From Halorubrum sp. Hd13 (GTDB taxonomy: Archaea; Halobacteriota; Halobacteria; Halobacteriales; Haloferacaceae), in contig NZ_NHOY01000019.1 of NCBI RefSeq assembly GCF_002252755.1, positions 1 through 36,991 on the forward strand: a DNA stretch of 36,991 nt, written 5' to 3'. The notes under the pieces were generated by a model, which was not told where the DNA came from, made no database searches, and saw nothing but the letters and a program-made list of their open reading frames with translations. The position numbers and the translations under genes were made by a program. Positions 24,691 through 31,773 of the stretch are shown here, one piece after another (the stretch's first letter is position 1; the number at the start of each line of letters is the position of its first letter).

Positions 24691-25034
24691 ACCCGGTCCC
24701 GTTCGACGAGGCGGAGACGTACGAGCCCGAGGAGGGCTGGCGGCGCGTGGCGATGGCGGGCAGCGACCGGTTCTCCTTCGAGTGGTTCGAGAAGCCGCCG
24801 GGCCACAGCTCGCCGATGCACGACCACGAGAACGAGCAGGTGTGCCTCTGTCTGGAGGGCGAGCTCACGGTCGCGACCGAGGACGACTCGGTCACGCTCC
24901 AGAAGAACGACTCCGTCCTGCTGGAGTCCAACGAGGCCCACCGGGTCGAGAACACCGGAGACGAGCGCGCCGTCGGCCTCGACGTGTTCGCGCCCGGTCG
25001 CTCGTTCGACTTCTGGACGGACCGCGAGGAGTGA
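24687..25034 (+). CDS. Small cupin-domain protein
   Basis: A 115-residue single-domain cupin. Metal-ligand candidates are H45, H47 (HDHENEQ) with E50 or Q51, and H85 (EAHRVEN). Such proteins can be small metal-dependent enzymes (dioxygenases, isomerases, pectin-degradation KdgF-type) or sensors. It overlaps the SDR gene by 4 bases and the FAH gene follows after 21 bases, placing it inside the SDR-cupin-FAH unit. A KdgF-like role on an unsaturated sugar acid is possible but only an inference. Confidence 0.85.
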   Translation: MNPVPFDEAETYEPEEGWRRVAMAGSDRFSFEWFEKPPGHSSPMHDHENEQVCLCLEGELTVATEDDSVTLQKNDSVLLESNEAHRVENTGDERAVGLDVFAPGRSFDFWTDREE

Positions 25035-25055
25035 GATGAACGGAGCGACCCCCCG

Positions 25056-25877
25056 ATGAAGTACCTCGCACGCACGGCGACCGGCGACCCCCTGCTCGGC
25101 GGCGACGAGGGGTACGTCCCTCTCGGCGCCGTCGAACCGGATCTGGAGAGCGTCCGCGACGCGCTCCCCCGGGCGGCCGCGGGGACGCTCGGCGACGTCG
25201 CCGACGCGACCGCCGACCCCGTCCCGGCGGCGGACGTGACGTTCGGCGCCCCCCTGGCGTCGTTCGGGAAGCTGTGGGGGATCGGGCTGAACTACGAGGA
25301 GCACGCCGGCGACCTCGACGAGGAGCGCCCGACGGAGCCGGCGAGCTTCATGAAGCCGTCGTCGGTCCTGACGGGGCCCGGCGGTCCGATCCGACTGCCG
25401 CCGGAGTCGCAGAGCGAGCGGGTGACCGCCGAGGCGGAGCTGGCCGTCGTCATGGGCCGAACGTGCCGGAACGTCGACGAGGGCGACGTCGACGACGTGA
25501 TCGCGGGGTTCCTGCCCGTGATCGACATGACCGCCGAGGACGTCCTCCAGCGGAACCCGCGCTTCCTCACGCGGGCGAAGAGCTACGACACGTTCCTCGT
25601 GCCCGGCGCCGCGCTCGCGGTGCCGGAGGAGCCGCTCGACCTGGAGCCGCTCTCGGTGCGGACCGAGGTCAACGGCGAGGTGCGGGCGGAAAACGAGATC
25701 CGGAACATGCTGTTCCCGCCCGCGGAGATCGTCTCGTTCCACTCCGACGTGATGACGTTAGAGCCGGGCGACCTGTTCAGCACGGGGACGCCCGGCGCGG
25801 CGCCCATCGACCCCGGCGACGAGGTGCGGGCGGTCGTCGAGTCGATCGGCGCGGTCGACGCGCCGGTGACGCGGTAG
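25056..25877 (+). CDS. Fumarylacetoacetate hydrolase (FAH) family enzyme
   Basis: A 273-residue FAH-fold enzyme. The divalent metal site is E126 and E128 (AEAEL) with D157 (VIDMT). K175 (RAKSYDTF) and the late STGTPGAAPIDPGD segment match the family core. In haloarchaea FAH-family proteins serve sugar-acid routes, as 2-keto-3-deoxyxylonate dehydratase or as hydrolase of a 2,4-diketo-3-deoxy acid. Either fits next to two acid-sugar dehydratase-like enzymes and an SDR. It may instead be an acylpyruvate hydrolase. It is the last gene of the SDR-cupin-FAH unit; its 3' end runs into a 16-base tandem repeat. Confidence 0.9.
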   Translation: MKYLARTATGDPLLGGDEGYVPLGAVEPDLESVRDALPRAAAGTLGDVADATADPVPAADVTFGAPLASFGKLWGIGLNYEEHAGDLDEERPTEPASFMKPSSVLTGPGGPIRLPPESQSERVTAEAELAVVMGRTCRNVDEGDVDDVIAGFLPVIDMTAEDVLQRNPRFLTRAKSYDTFLVPGAALAVPEEPLDLEPLSVRTEVNGEVRAENEIRNMLFPPAEIVSFHSDVMTLEPGDLFSTGTPGAAPIDPGDEVRAVVESIGAVDAPVTR

Positions 25878-25918
25878 GCGGTCGGCGCGGTAGGCGGTCG
25901 GCGTGGTAGGCGGTCGGC
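25871..25918. repeat. Tandem repeat, 16-bp unit, three copies
   Basis: Units of GCGGTAGGCGGTCGGC start at 25871 and 25887; the third, from 25903, begins GTGG. The first copy overlaps the last FAH codons and the stop codon, so duplication spread outward from the coding end. Confidence 0.75.
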
Positions 25919-25965
25919 GTGTCGACCGGGGGGCGGCGTCCGCCGACCGCGCCGCCGGCAGCCAT

Positions 25966-25973
25966 CTTTATTA
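25966..25973 (+). promoter_or_regulatory. TATA box of the universal stress protein gene
   Basis: CTTTATTA centred about 28 bases before the ATG at 25998 predicts a leaderless transcript. Confidence 0.55.
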
Positions 25974-25997
25974 CCCGCTGTTCGGTTAGGTGTCGAT

Positions 25998-26426
25998 ATG
26001 TACCGCGTACTGCTCCCCGTCGGCGGGGACGTCGAGCACGTACTGGCCGCGGCTGACGCCGTCGCGTCGCTGCCGAACGCCGCCGACGAGGTCGAGGCGG
26101 TGATACTCAACGTCTACGAGGGGTTCGAGGTCAGCGGCGAGGGCGGCCGCGTCGACTCCGAGGACGTGTGGAACGAGGAGAACTACCCGGAGGCCGTCGG
26201 GACCGTCGAGGACCGGCTGGCGGAGGCCGGCGTCGAGACGGCCAGGCGGCGCGAGCACGGCGACCCCGCCGAGACGATCATCGAGGTCGCCGCGGAGCTC
26301 GACGTCGACAACATCACGATGAGCGGGCGGCGCCGGAGCCCGACCGGCAAGATGCTGTTCGGGAGCACGACCCAGTCGGTGCTGCTCGCGGCCGACCGTC
26401 CGGTGACGGTGATCCTCGACGAGTAA
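25998..26426 (+). CDS. Universal stress protein (UspA family)
   Basis: A 142-residue single Usp domain. The C-terminal ATP-binding loop (G-2x-G-9x-G-S type) is present as SGRRRSPTGKMLFGS followed by TQSVLLAADRPVTVI. Usp genes often sit beside TRAP transporters; TeaD regulates the TRAP transporter TeaABC in Halomonas. The TAXI-TRAP genes follow 111 bases downstream under their own promoter. A role in tuning that transporter is an inference from position. Confidence 0.93.
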   Translation: MYRVLLPVGGDVEHVLAAADAVASLPNAADEVEAVILNVYEGFEVSGEGGRVDSEDVWNEENYPEAVGTVEDRLAEAGVETARRREHGDPAETIIEVAAELDVDNITMSGRRRSPTGKMLFGSTTQSVLLAADRPVTVILDE

Positions 26427-26498
26427 GTCGGCGGCCGCGACGTGTTCGACAGGGTTCACGGCGTGGAGTATTCTCTCCGTTTAAACTGAAACAAACAG

Positions 26499-26527
26499 GT
26501 ACATTGTTAATGATCGACCGAATGTAC
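26499..26527 (+). promoter_or_regulatory. TAXI-gene promoter flanked by an inverted repeat
   Basis: A TATA-like GTTAATG (26506-26512) lies about 29 bases before the ATG at 26538. It is bracketed by perfect 7-base inverted arms, GTACATT (26499-26505) and AATGTAC (26521-26527), with centres 22 bases apart, or two helical turns. A PmeI-type palindrome GTTTAAAC sits just upstream (26479-26486). This is a good candidate operator for substrate-controlled transport. Confidence 0.5.
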
Positions 26528-26537
26528 ACGGTTGAGC

Positions 26538-27671
26538 ATGGCAGATAACTCAGTCAATCGGCGCAAGTTCCTGTACGGCACGGGCGCGGTAGGTATCACC
26601 GGACTCGCGGGTTGTGCCGGCGGCGACGGCGGAGACGGCTCCGACGGATCCGACGGCGGCGACGGCGAGGACGGCGGCGACGGAATGGACGGCGACGACG
26701 GCGAGGACGGCTCCGACGGCGGGAGCCAAGACCTCTCGCTGCGCGTCGGGACGTCGGCCGGCGGGACGCAGGACGTCGGACTCGCCGTCGAGCGCGCGGT
26801 GAGCCAGGAGAGCGACACCCTCGAGTATTCGACGATCGAGAGCCCGGGCTACATCGGGACGATCCGGCGGATGGCGAACAACCAGTTCAACGCCGGCATC
26901 ACCGACAACAACTCGCTGTCGAAGGCGCTCGACGACAGGGGGGCGTTCGAGGAGCAGGGCGTCGAGCGCATCCCGCAGTACGGCTTCTACGCGTTCCCGT
27001 ACAGCATCTACGTCATCGCCCGCGACGGCACGGGGATCGAGACGTTCGACGACCTCGCCGGCGCGAACGTCTACCCCGCCGAGCCGGGATACTCGACGCG
27101 CGCGACGACGCTCGACGTCTGGTCGCAGGAGCCGACGGCGGACGTCTACGAGGAGATGAACATCCAGAACATGGGCGTGGGCGACGCGCCCGGCGCGATG
27201 GAGGAGGGCAACATCGACGCCAGCATCGCGTACGGGACGCCCGGCGTGCGGTACACCGGATTCGTCCAGGAGATCGCCTCCCGCATCGACGTCCACTACG
27301 TGGAGCCGACGGACGCGCTCCGCGAGTCCGCCGAGTCGTACGCGGGCGCCGGGACCGGCACCACGAGCTACGACGACTGGTCCATCGCGGGCACGGACAT
27401 CGGCACCGACGAGGTGTTCCACTGGAACCTCGAGGTCAACTACACGTTCAACCCCGAGGCGAACCCGGACGCCGTCTACGAGCTGTGCCGGGTCGTCGAC
27501 GAGCACAACGACGTCGTCAACGAGGGCGAAGAGCAGTTCAACGACTTCGAGTCCACCGCGGACATGCTCAGCTCGGCCCGGTCGAACATCCCGGTCCACC
27601 GCGGCGCCGTGCAGTACTACCGGGACAACGACGCGTGGGACGACAACCTGACCGAAGGCGACAGCGCCTGA
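26538..27671 (+). CDS. TAXI-type TRAP transporter solute-binding lipoprotein
   Basis: A 377-residue extracellular binding protein. The N-terminus has a Tat signal (NRRKFLYG) and a lipobox (LAGC), so it should be exported folded and lipid-anchored. A Gly/Asp-only style linker of about 40 residues tethers the binding domain. The domain starts with LRVGTSAGGTQDVG, the TAXI signature region, and contains FYAFPYSIYV and DLAGANVYPAEPGYSTR as in TAXI family proteins. TAXI systems carry C4-C5 dicarboxylates, glutamate or 2-oxoglutarate in known cases. The permease follows after 156 bases containing two hairpins. Confidence 0.93.
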   Translation: MADNSVNRRKFLYGTGAVGITGLAGCAGGDGGDGSDGSDGGDGEDGGDGMDGDDGEDGSDGGSQDLSLRVGTSAGGTQDVGLAVERAVSQESDTLEYSTIESPGYIGTIRRMANNQFNAGITDNNSLSKALDDRGAFEEQGVERIPQYGFYAFPYSIYVIARDGTGIETFDDLAGANVYPAEPGYSTRATTLDVWSQEPTADVYEEMNIQNMGVGDAPGAMEEGNIDASIAYGTPGVRYTGFVQEIASRIDVHYVEPTDALRESAESYAGAGTGTTSYDDWSIAGTDIGTDEVFHWNLEVNYTFNPEANPDAVYELCRVVDEHNDVVNEGEEQFNDFESTADMLSSARSNIPVHRGAVQYYRDNDAWDDNLTEGDSA

Positions 27672-27674
27672 TCG

Positions 27675-27710
27675 GCCGGTAGCCCGGCTTTTCCTCCCCG
27701 CTCTTCGGGG
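27675..27710 (+). terminator. Two hairpins after the TAXI gene (terminator-like)
   Basis: Four bases after the stop codon, GCCGG-TAGC-CCGGC (27675-27688) forms a stem directly followed by TTTT. A second stem, CCCCG-CTCTT-CGGGG (27696-27710), follows. This could be a terminator or an RNA-stabilising 3' end that gives more binding protein than permease. Haloarchaeal terminators depend mainly on U-tracts, so the stems may mostly protect the RNA. Confidence 0.45.
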
Positions 27711-27723
27711 CGTACCGATCAGT

Positions 27724-27733
27724 AATTTAAAAT
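27724..27733 (+). promoter_or_regulatory. TATA-like box before the TRAP permease leader
   Basis: AATTTAAAAT is the most AT-rich patch between the binding-protein and permease genes. Its predicted start point (about 27755) lies just before a 20-codon leader ORF that ends on the permease start. Confidence 0.4.
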
Positions 27734-27768
27734 CATCGAATGCGTAATCGACAATCCAGACACTAACT

Positions 27769-27831
27769 ATGACACGACCGACCACACCCGGGCGGACGAA
27801 CATCCTCGCTAACGGACGCTGGCGCCAATGA
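27769..27831 (+). CDS. Possible 20-residue leader ORF coupled to the TRAP permease
   Basis: ATG at 27769 opens 20 codons ending in a TGA that overlaps the permease ATG (ATGA). It lies about 40 bases after the TATA-like box. It may couple translation into the permease, or be chance. The peptide has no recognisable features. Confidence 0.25.
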   Translation: MTRPTTPGRTNILANGRWRQ

Positions 27832-29819
27832 GCACAGAAACCGCTTCAACGGAGCCCGAATCCGGACTCCTGCGGGGGCTCGACGTCACGGTCACGGCGG
27901 CGGCGCTGCTGTTCTGGGCCGGGGTGCTCTACTGGGCCCAGACCCAAGCCATCTCGCAGGTGCGGTTCGCCACCGCGTTCGTCGGTGGCATCCTGACGGT
28001 GTACGCGCTCAACGAGACGCGGCTCGCCATCAGCGACGGCGACTGGATCGACGGCGCCGTGCTGATCCCCGCGTCGCTGGCGCTGATGACCGCGTCGGCG
28101 TTCTTCGCGGTCAACTTCCAAGACGTCTACCTCCAGCGGCAGGGGTACGCGCTCGAACACGAGTACATGCTCGCGCGGCTCGTCATCCTCTCGCTGATGT
28201 ACCTCACCTGGCGCGAGTTCGGCAACGTGTTCCTCGGGCTCGTCATCGGCGTGTTCGCGTACGCGATGTACGGGAACCTCGTCCCGGGCGTGCTGGGACA
28301 CGCGGGGATGAACCAGGCGACGCTGCTGCAGGCGACGGTCACGGACCTGTACGGCTTCTACGGGAGCCTCACGCAGATCACGGCCTCGTGGATCGCGCCG
28401 TTCCTGCTGTACGCCGGGCTGCTGTTCGCGTACGGGGCGTTCGACCTCATCCTGCGGGTCGCCATCGTGGCCGCGAAGTACATCGAGTCCGGGATCGCCC
28501 AGACCGCCGTGCTCTCCTCGGCGGTCATCGGTTCGATCAACGGCTCGTACACCGCCAACGCGGCGATGACGGGCTCGTTCACCATCCCGACGATGCAGGA
28601 GGCCGGGATGAAGGGCCACCGCGCGGCGGGCATCGAAGCGGTCGCGTCCACCTCCGGGCAGGTGCTCCCGCCCGTGATGGGGGCGTCCGCGTTCGTGATG
28701 GCGTCGTACCTCGGCGTCCCGTACCTCAGTATCGTCGTCGCCGGCCTCGTGCCGGCCGCCATCCTTGTCGTCTCCATCTCCATCGCGGTCCACTACCTCG
28801 CCATCTCCGACGCCAGCAGCCAGGAGATGGAGTTCTCCGAGTTCTTCGACGAGGAGCTCTCGACGGAGAAGAAGGTGTTCGAGGCGCTCCGCTTCGGCGT
28901 CCCGTTCGCGATACTCATCTACCTGCTCGGGATCGCCCAGTACACGGTGATGACGTCCGCGCTGTACACGGTCGTCGCGATGATGCTCACGGGGGTACTC
29001 ATGCCGCCGCTCCAGCGGGTCGTCGACAGCTCGGGCACCGGTCCGGGCGAGGAGTTCGTCACGCAGGTGAAAAACACCGTTCACGGGATCCGGCGGGGTG
29101 CGATCATCCTCGCGCCGATCGCGATCATCCTCGTCGTCATCAGCGGCGTCGTGAACCTGTTCGGCACGACCGGCATCCCGGCGAAGATCGCGCTGCTGCT
29201 CATCAACATCTCGGGCGGCGTCCTGCTGTTCGCGGTCCTGCTCGGGATGGCCGTCGCCATCCTGATGGGCGTCGGCATGCCGACGGTCGCGGCGTACGTC
29301 ATCGTGGCCATCCTCATCGTGCCGACGTTCGTCTCCGACTTCAACGTCGCTCCCATCACGGCCCACTACACGATGTTCTACGCCGCCATCCTCGCGGGGA
29401 TCACGCCGCCGGTGGCGACCGCGGCAGTGATCGCGGCGGGGATCGCGGAGGCGAACTTCTGGCGGACCTGCGGGGCCGCGATCCGGATCGCCGCGCCGCT
29501 GTTCGTCCTCCCGGTCGCGTTCGTCTACAACCCCGACATGATCTCGATGGATCCGGGACTCAACACGCTGTACGTCGGGCTGCTCGTGCTGCTCGGCGCG
29601 GTGGCGATCATCTACGGGCTGAACTACCCGTTCAAGATGCGCCCCGGGAGGAAGATCGGCACGCGGGCCCTGCTCGCGACGCTCGGCGTCCTCATCATGG
29701 CGTACCCGAGCAACACCGCGAAGATCGCCGGGATCGCCGTCTTCGCCGCCGTCTTCGTCGCGGAGAAGGTGATGATCCGCGGCCTCAAGCTGCCGTTCGG
29801 CAGGGGGGCGAGCCAATGA
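27828..29819 (+). CDS. TRAP transporter fused permease (4TM + 12TM)
   Basis: A 663-residue polytopic membrane protein combining the small (DctQ-like, about 20-165) and large (DctM-like, about 170-620) TRAP subunits, the usual form in TAXI systems. Typical sequences are SAVIGSINGSYTANAAMTGS and TSGQVLPPVMGASAFVMASY in the first half, and MGVGMPTVAAYVIVA and APITAHYTMFYAAI in the second. These two inverted halves form the Na+-coupled transport path. Extra hydrophobic helices close the C-terminus. Its stop overlaps the start of a small one-helix protein by 4 bases. Confidence 0.95.
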   Translation: MSTETASTEPESGLLRGLDVTVTAAALLFWAGVLYWAQTQAISQVRFATAFVGGILTVYALNETRLAISDGDWIDGAVLIPASLALMTASAFFAVNFQDVYLQRQGYALEHEYMLARLVILSLMYLTWREFGNVFLGLVIGVFAYAMYGNLVPGVLGHAGMNQATLLQATVTDLYGFYGSLTQITASWIAPFLLYAGLLFAYGAFDLILRVAIVAAKYIESGIAQTAVLSSAVIGSINGSYTANAAMTGSFTIPTMQEAGMKGHRAAGIEAVASTSGQVLPPVMGASAFVMASYLGVPYLSIVVAGLVPAAILVVSISIAVHYLAISDASSQEMEFSEFFDEELSTEKKVFEALRFGVPFAILIYLLGIAQYTVMTSALYTVVAMMLTGVLMPPLQRVVDSSGTGPGEEFVTQVKNTVHGIRRGAIILAPIAIILVVISGVVNLFGTTGIPAKIALLLINISGGVLLFAVLLGMAVAILMGVGMPTVAAYVIVAILIVPTFVSDFNVAPITAHYTMFYAAILAGITPPVATAAVIAAGIAEANFWRTCGAAIRIAAPLFVLPVAFVYNPDMISMDPGLNTLYVGLLVLLGAVAIIYGLNYPFKMRPGRKIGTRALLATLGVLIMAYPSNTAKIAGIAVFAAVFVAEKVMIRGLKLPFGRGASQ

Positions 29820-30049
29820 GCGACGACGGCTCCCCCGAGGCGGTCGCCGAGCAGTCCGCACAGCAGGCCGGCGGGCTCGGTGAGATCATTCCGGAGCCGC
29901 TGATGCCGGTGTGGAATCAGGTCGAGAAGGTGCAGGCGTTCCGCCGGACCCACGGCGAGAAGTACGTCGGCGCCCTCGAACTGCTCACCGCGCTCGCGCT
30001 CGCCGGCGGTTACGTCTGGTGGCTGCTCATCTTCCTCGAACTGCTGTGA
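29816..30049 (+). CDS. Small single-helix membrane protein coupled to the TRAP permease
   Basis: A 77-residue protein, not recognised. Residues 1-50 are hydrophilic (an Ala/Gln/Glu-rich start, then IIPEPLMPVWNQVEKVQAFRRTHGEKY). Residues about 52-77 form one hydrophobic helix ending the protein (ALELLTALALAGGYVWWLLIFLELL). The ATG overlaps the permease stop (ATGA), so translation is probably coupled and the product likely meets the permease in the membrane. The permease already carries a fused small subunit, so this is an extra piece rather than a DctQ. The hydrophilic part could contact the Usp protein or the permease; this is inference. Confidence 0.8.
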   Translation: MSDDGSPEAVAEQSAQQAGGLGEIIPEPLMPVWNQVEKVQAFRRTHGEKYVGALELLTALALAGGYVWWLLIFLELL

Positions 30050-30091
30050 GCGGGCGCACGACGTAGCGCCCCGCCGACCGCTTTTTCTGTC

Positions 30092-31564
30092 CTACTCGAA
30101 CCACTCAGCGGCGCGCTCGACGTCTTGGGGGATGTGGTACTCCCGCTCGCAGACGTCGTCGAGGTACGAGCGCAGCTCCGGCGCGAACTCGGGATGCGCG
30201 CAGCGGTCGACGATCAGCTCCGCGCGCTCGACCGGCGAGAGCCCGCGCACGTCGGCGACGCCCTGCTCGGTGACGAAGACGTCGACGTCGTGTTCCGTGT
30301 GGTCGACGTGGAAGGTCTGCGGGACGACCCGCGAGACCGCGCCGTCGTTCAGCGCGGAGGGGAGCGCACACACCGTGATCAGCGAGTTCCGGTTGAAGTC
30401 GGCCGAGCCGCCGACGCCGTTTATCATGCGTTCGCCGCGGACGTGCGTGGAGTTAACGTTGCCGTAGAGGTCGAACTCGATGGCGCTGTTCACGCCGATC
30501 ACGCCGAACTGGTCGATGAGCCCCGGGTGGTTGGAGACGTCGGCCGGCCGGAGCACCACGTCCTCGGCGTAGCGCTCGACGTCCTCGAAGAGCCGCGCCT
30601 GCCCCTCGTCGGTGAGCGCGAGCGACGTGGCGCTCGCGGCCGCCAGCCCGCCTTCGTCGAGCATGTCGAAGAGCCCGTCCTGGATGAGCTCGCCGAAGTA
30701 GACGACCTCGCGGTCGCCGAAGTCGAGCGCCTGGAGCTCGCCCATCAGGGCGTTGCCGAGCGATCCGACGCCGAACTGGAGGTGGACCGCGTCGTCGAAG
30801 ACGGGGGAGCGATCCAGCTCCTCGCGGAGGAACGAACCGAGGTTGGCGGCGATCGCGAGGTCGTCGTCCGTCGGGTCCCGGAAGGTGTACGTCGAGTCGG
30901 GAATCTCCGTCTCGACGACGCCCGCAAGCTTCTCGGGGTCGAAGCCGACGTGTGCGGTGCCGATTCGCTCGCCGGGGTCGGAGAGGGGGATCGGTCCGCG
31001 GTCCGGCGGCGCGTCGGGGCGGTAGACGTCGTGGAGCGCCTGCAGTTCGAGCGGCTGGTGGCGGTTCAGCTCGACGTACAGCTCGTCGGCGGCCTCGACG
31101 AAGGCGGGCACCTGCCCGAGCGACGTGGAGGGGACGAACCAGTCCTCGCCGACCGCGACCGCCTCGACGACGGCGACGTCGGGGTCGACGAGCCCGCCGT
31201 ACTGGACCTCGTCGCCGATCGAGGAGGCGTTACGGTCGCTGAAAGCGATCTCGCGGGCGTCGGTCTTCTCGCGGGCGACCCGCGACGACTGGTAGGAGAA
31301 CCGGCGCTCGACCTGCCCGGAGCCGACGAGGTCGACGTCGATCTCGTCGCCGACCTTCCCGCTGGCGACCAGCGTGAGCGACAGGTCGCGGGGCGACGAC
31401 GCCAGCGCGAGCGGGATCGCCTTCGGGTAGCCGACGCTGCCGAAGCCGCTCGTGAGCACCGTCGCGTCGGCGTCGACCGCGGCGGCCGCCGCCTCGGCGT
31501 CGACGATCGGCACGTCGCCGTGGAGCCGGCGCTCGACCGGCCGCCGGTCGGGACCGCGGCTCAT
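30092..31564 (-). CDS. Acetyl-CoA hydrolase / CoA-transferase family protein
   Basis: A 490-residue class I CoA-transferase-fold enzyme of the Cat1/acetyl-CoA hydrolase family. The CoA-thioester-forming glutamate is E292 in YFGELIQDG, close to E294 of the acetate CoA-transferase AarC (recalled). Other marks are the early TSGFGSVGYPKA, the FGVGSLGNALM glycine loop, and the C-terminal TEQGVADVRGLSPVERA. It moves CoA between carboxylates (acetate, succinate, propionate, possibly glutarate) or hydrolyses the thioester. In this setting it could activate an imported acid for gcdH. The ATG at 31564 is preferred; the frame stays open upstream without stops but reads as Arg-rich non-coding sequence. 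Confidence 0.88.
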   Translation of the reverse strand: MSRGPDRRPVERRLHGDVPIVDAEAAAAAVDADATVLTSGFGSVGYPKAIPLALASSPRDLSLTLVASGKVGDEIDVDLVGSGQVERRFSYQSSRVAREKTDAREIAFSDRNASSIGDEVQYGGLVDPDVAVVEAVAVGEDWFVPSTSLGQVPAFVEAADELYVELNRHQPLELQALHDVYRPDAPPDRGPIPLSDPGERIGTAHVGFDPEKLAGVVETEIPDSTYTFRDPTDDDLAIAANLGSFLREELDRSPVFDDAVHLQFGVGSLGNALMGELQALDFGDREVVYFGELIQDGLFDMLDEGGLAAASATSLALTDEGQARLFEDVERYAEDVVLRPADVSNHPGLIDQFGVIGVNSAIEFDLYGNVNSTHVRGERMINGVGGSADFNRNSLITVCALPSALNDGAVSRVVPQTFHVDHTEHDVDVFVTEQGVADVRGLSPVERAELIVDRCAHPEFAPELRSYLDDVCEREYHIPQDVERAAEWFE

Positions 31565-31689
31565 CGGTCCCCTCGGTCCGGACGGGTGGAGCGCTCGCGA
31601 GTGGCGTGGCGCTCGCGAGGAGCGGTGCGACCGTCGACGGCGGCCCGGGCGGGGCCGCCGCGAGTCGGGATGGGCGTGTGTGGTGTCAT
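31561..31689 (-). CDS. Possible 42-residue leader ORF before the CoA-transferase
   Basis: In the 209-base gap after lhgO a minus-strand ATG at 31689 opens 42 codons whose TGA overlaps the CoA-transferase ATG (ATGA). The product is Arg/Pro/Thr-rich. It spans the hairpin at 31638-31660. It may be a translated leader or a chance frame. Confidence 0.2.
   Translation of the reverse strand: MTPHTPIPTRGGPARAAVDGRTAPRERHATRERSTRPDRGDR
31638..31660. repeat. GC-rich inverted repeat between lhgO and the CoA-transferase gene
   Basis: Arms CGGCGGCC and GGCCGCCG pair perfectly over 8 bases around a 7-base loop. A direct repeat GCGCTCGCGAG (31591, 31609) lies closer to the CoA-transferase start. The hairpin could process or pause a shared transcript. 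Confidence 0.5.
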
Positions 31690-31773
31690 GGGTCCGACGC
31701 GGGGCGTGCGGTGGGGAGCCCGGGCTCCGGCGCCGCCCCGTGAGTGGCGGTCGCAACGTCGGCCGGCCGGGAC

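Noticed and set aside
17581-25918. Short tandem repeats considered as a CRISPR array
   Set aside because: The units are contiguous without unique spacers and no cas gene is present, so they are simple tandem repeats.
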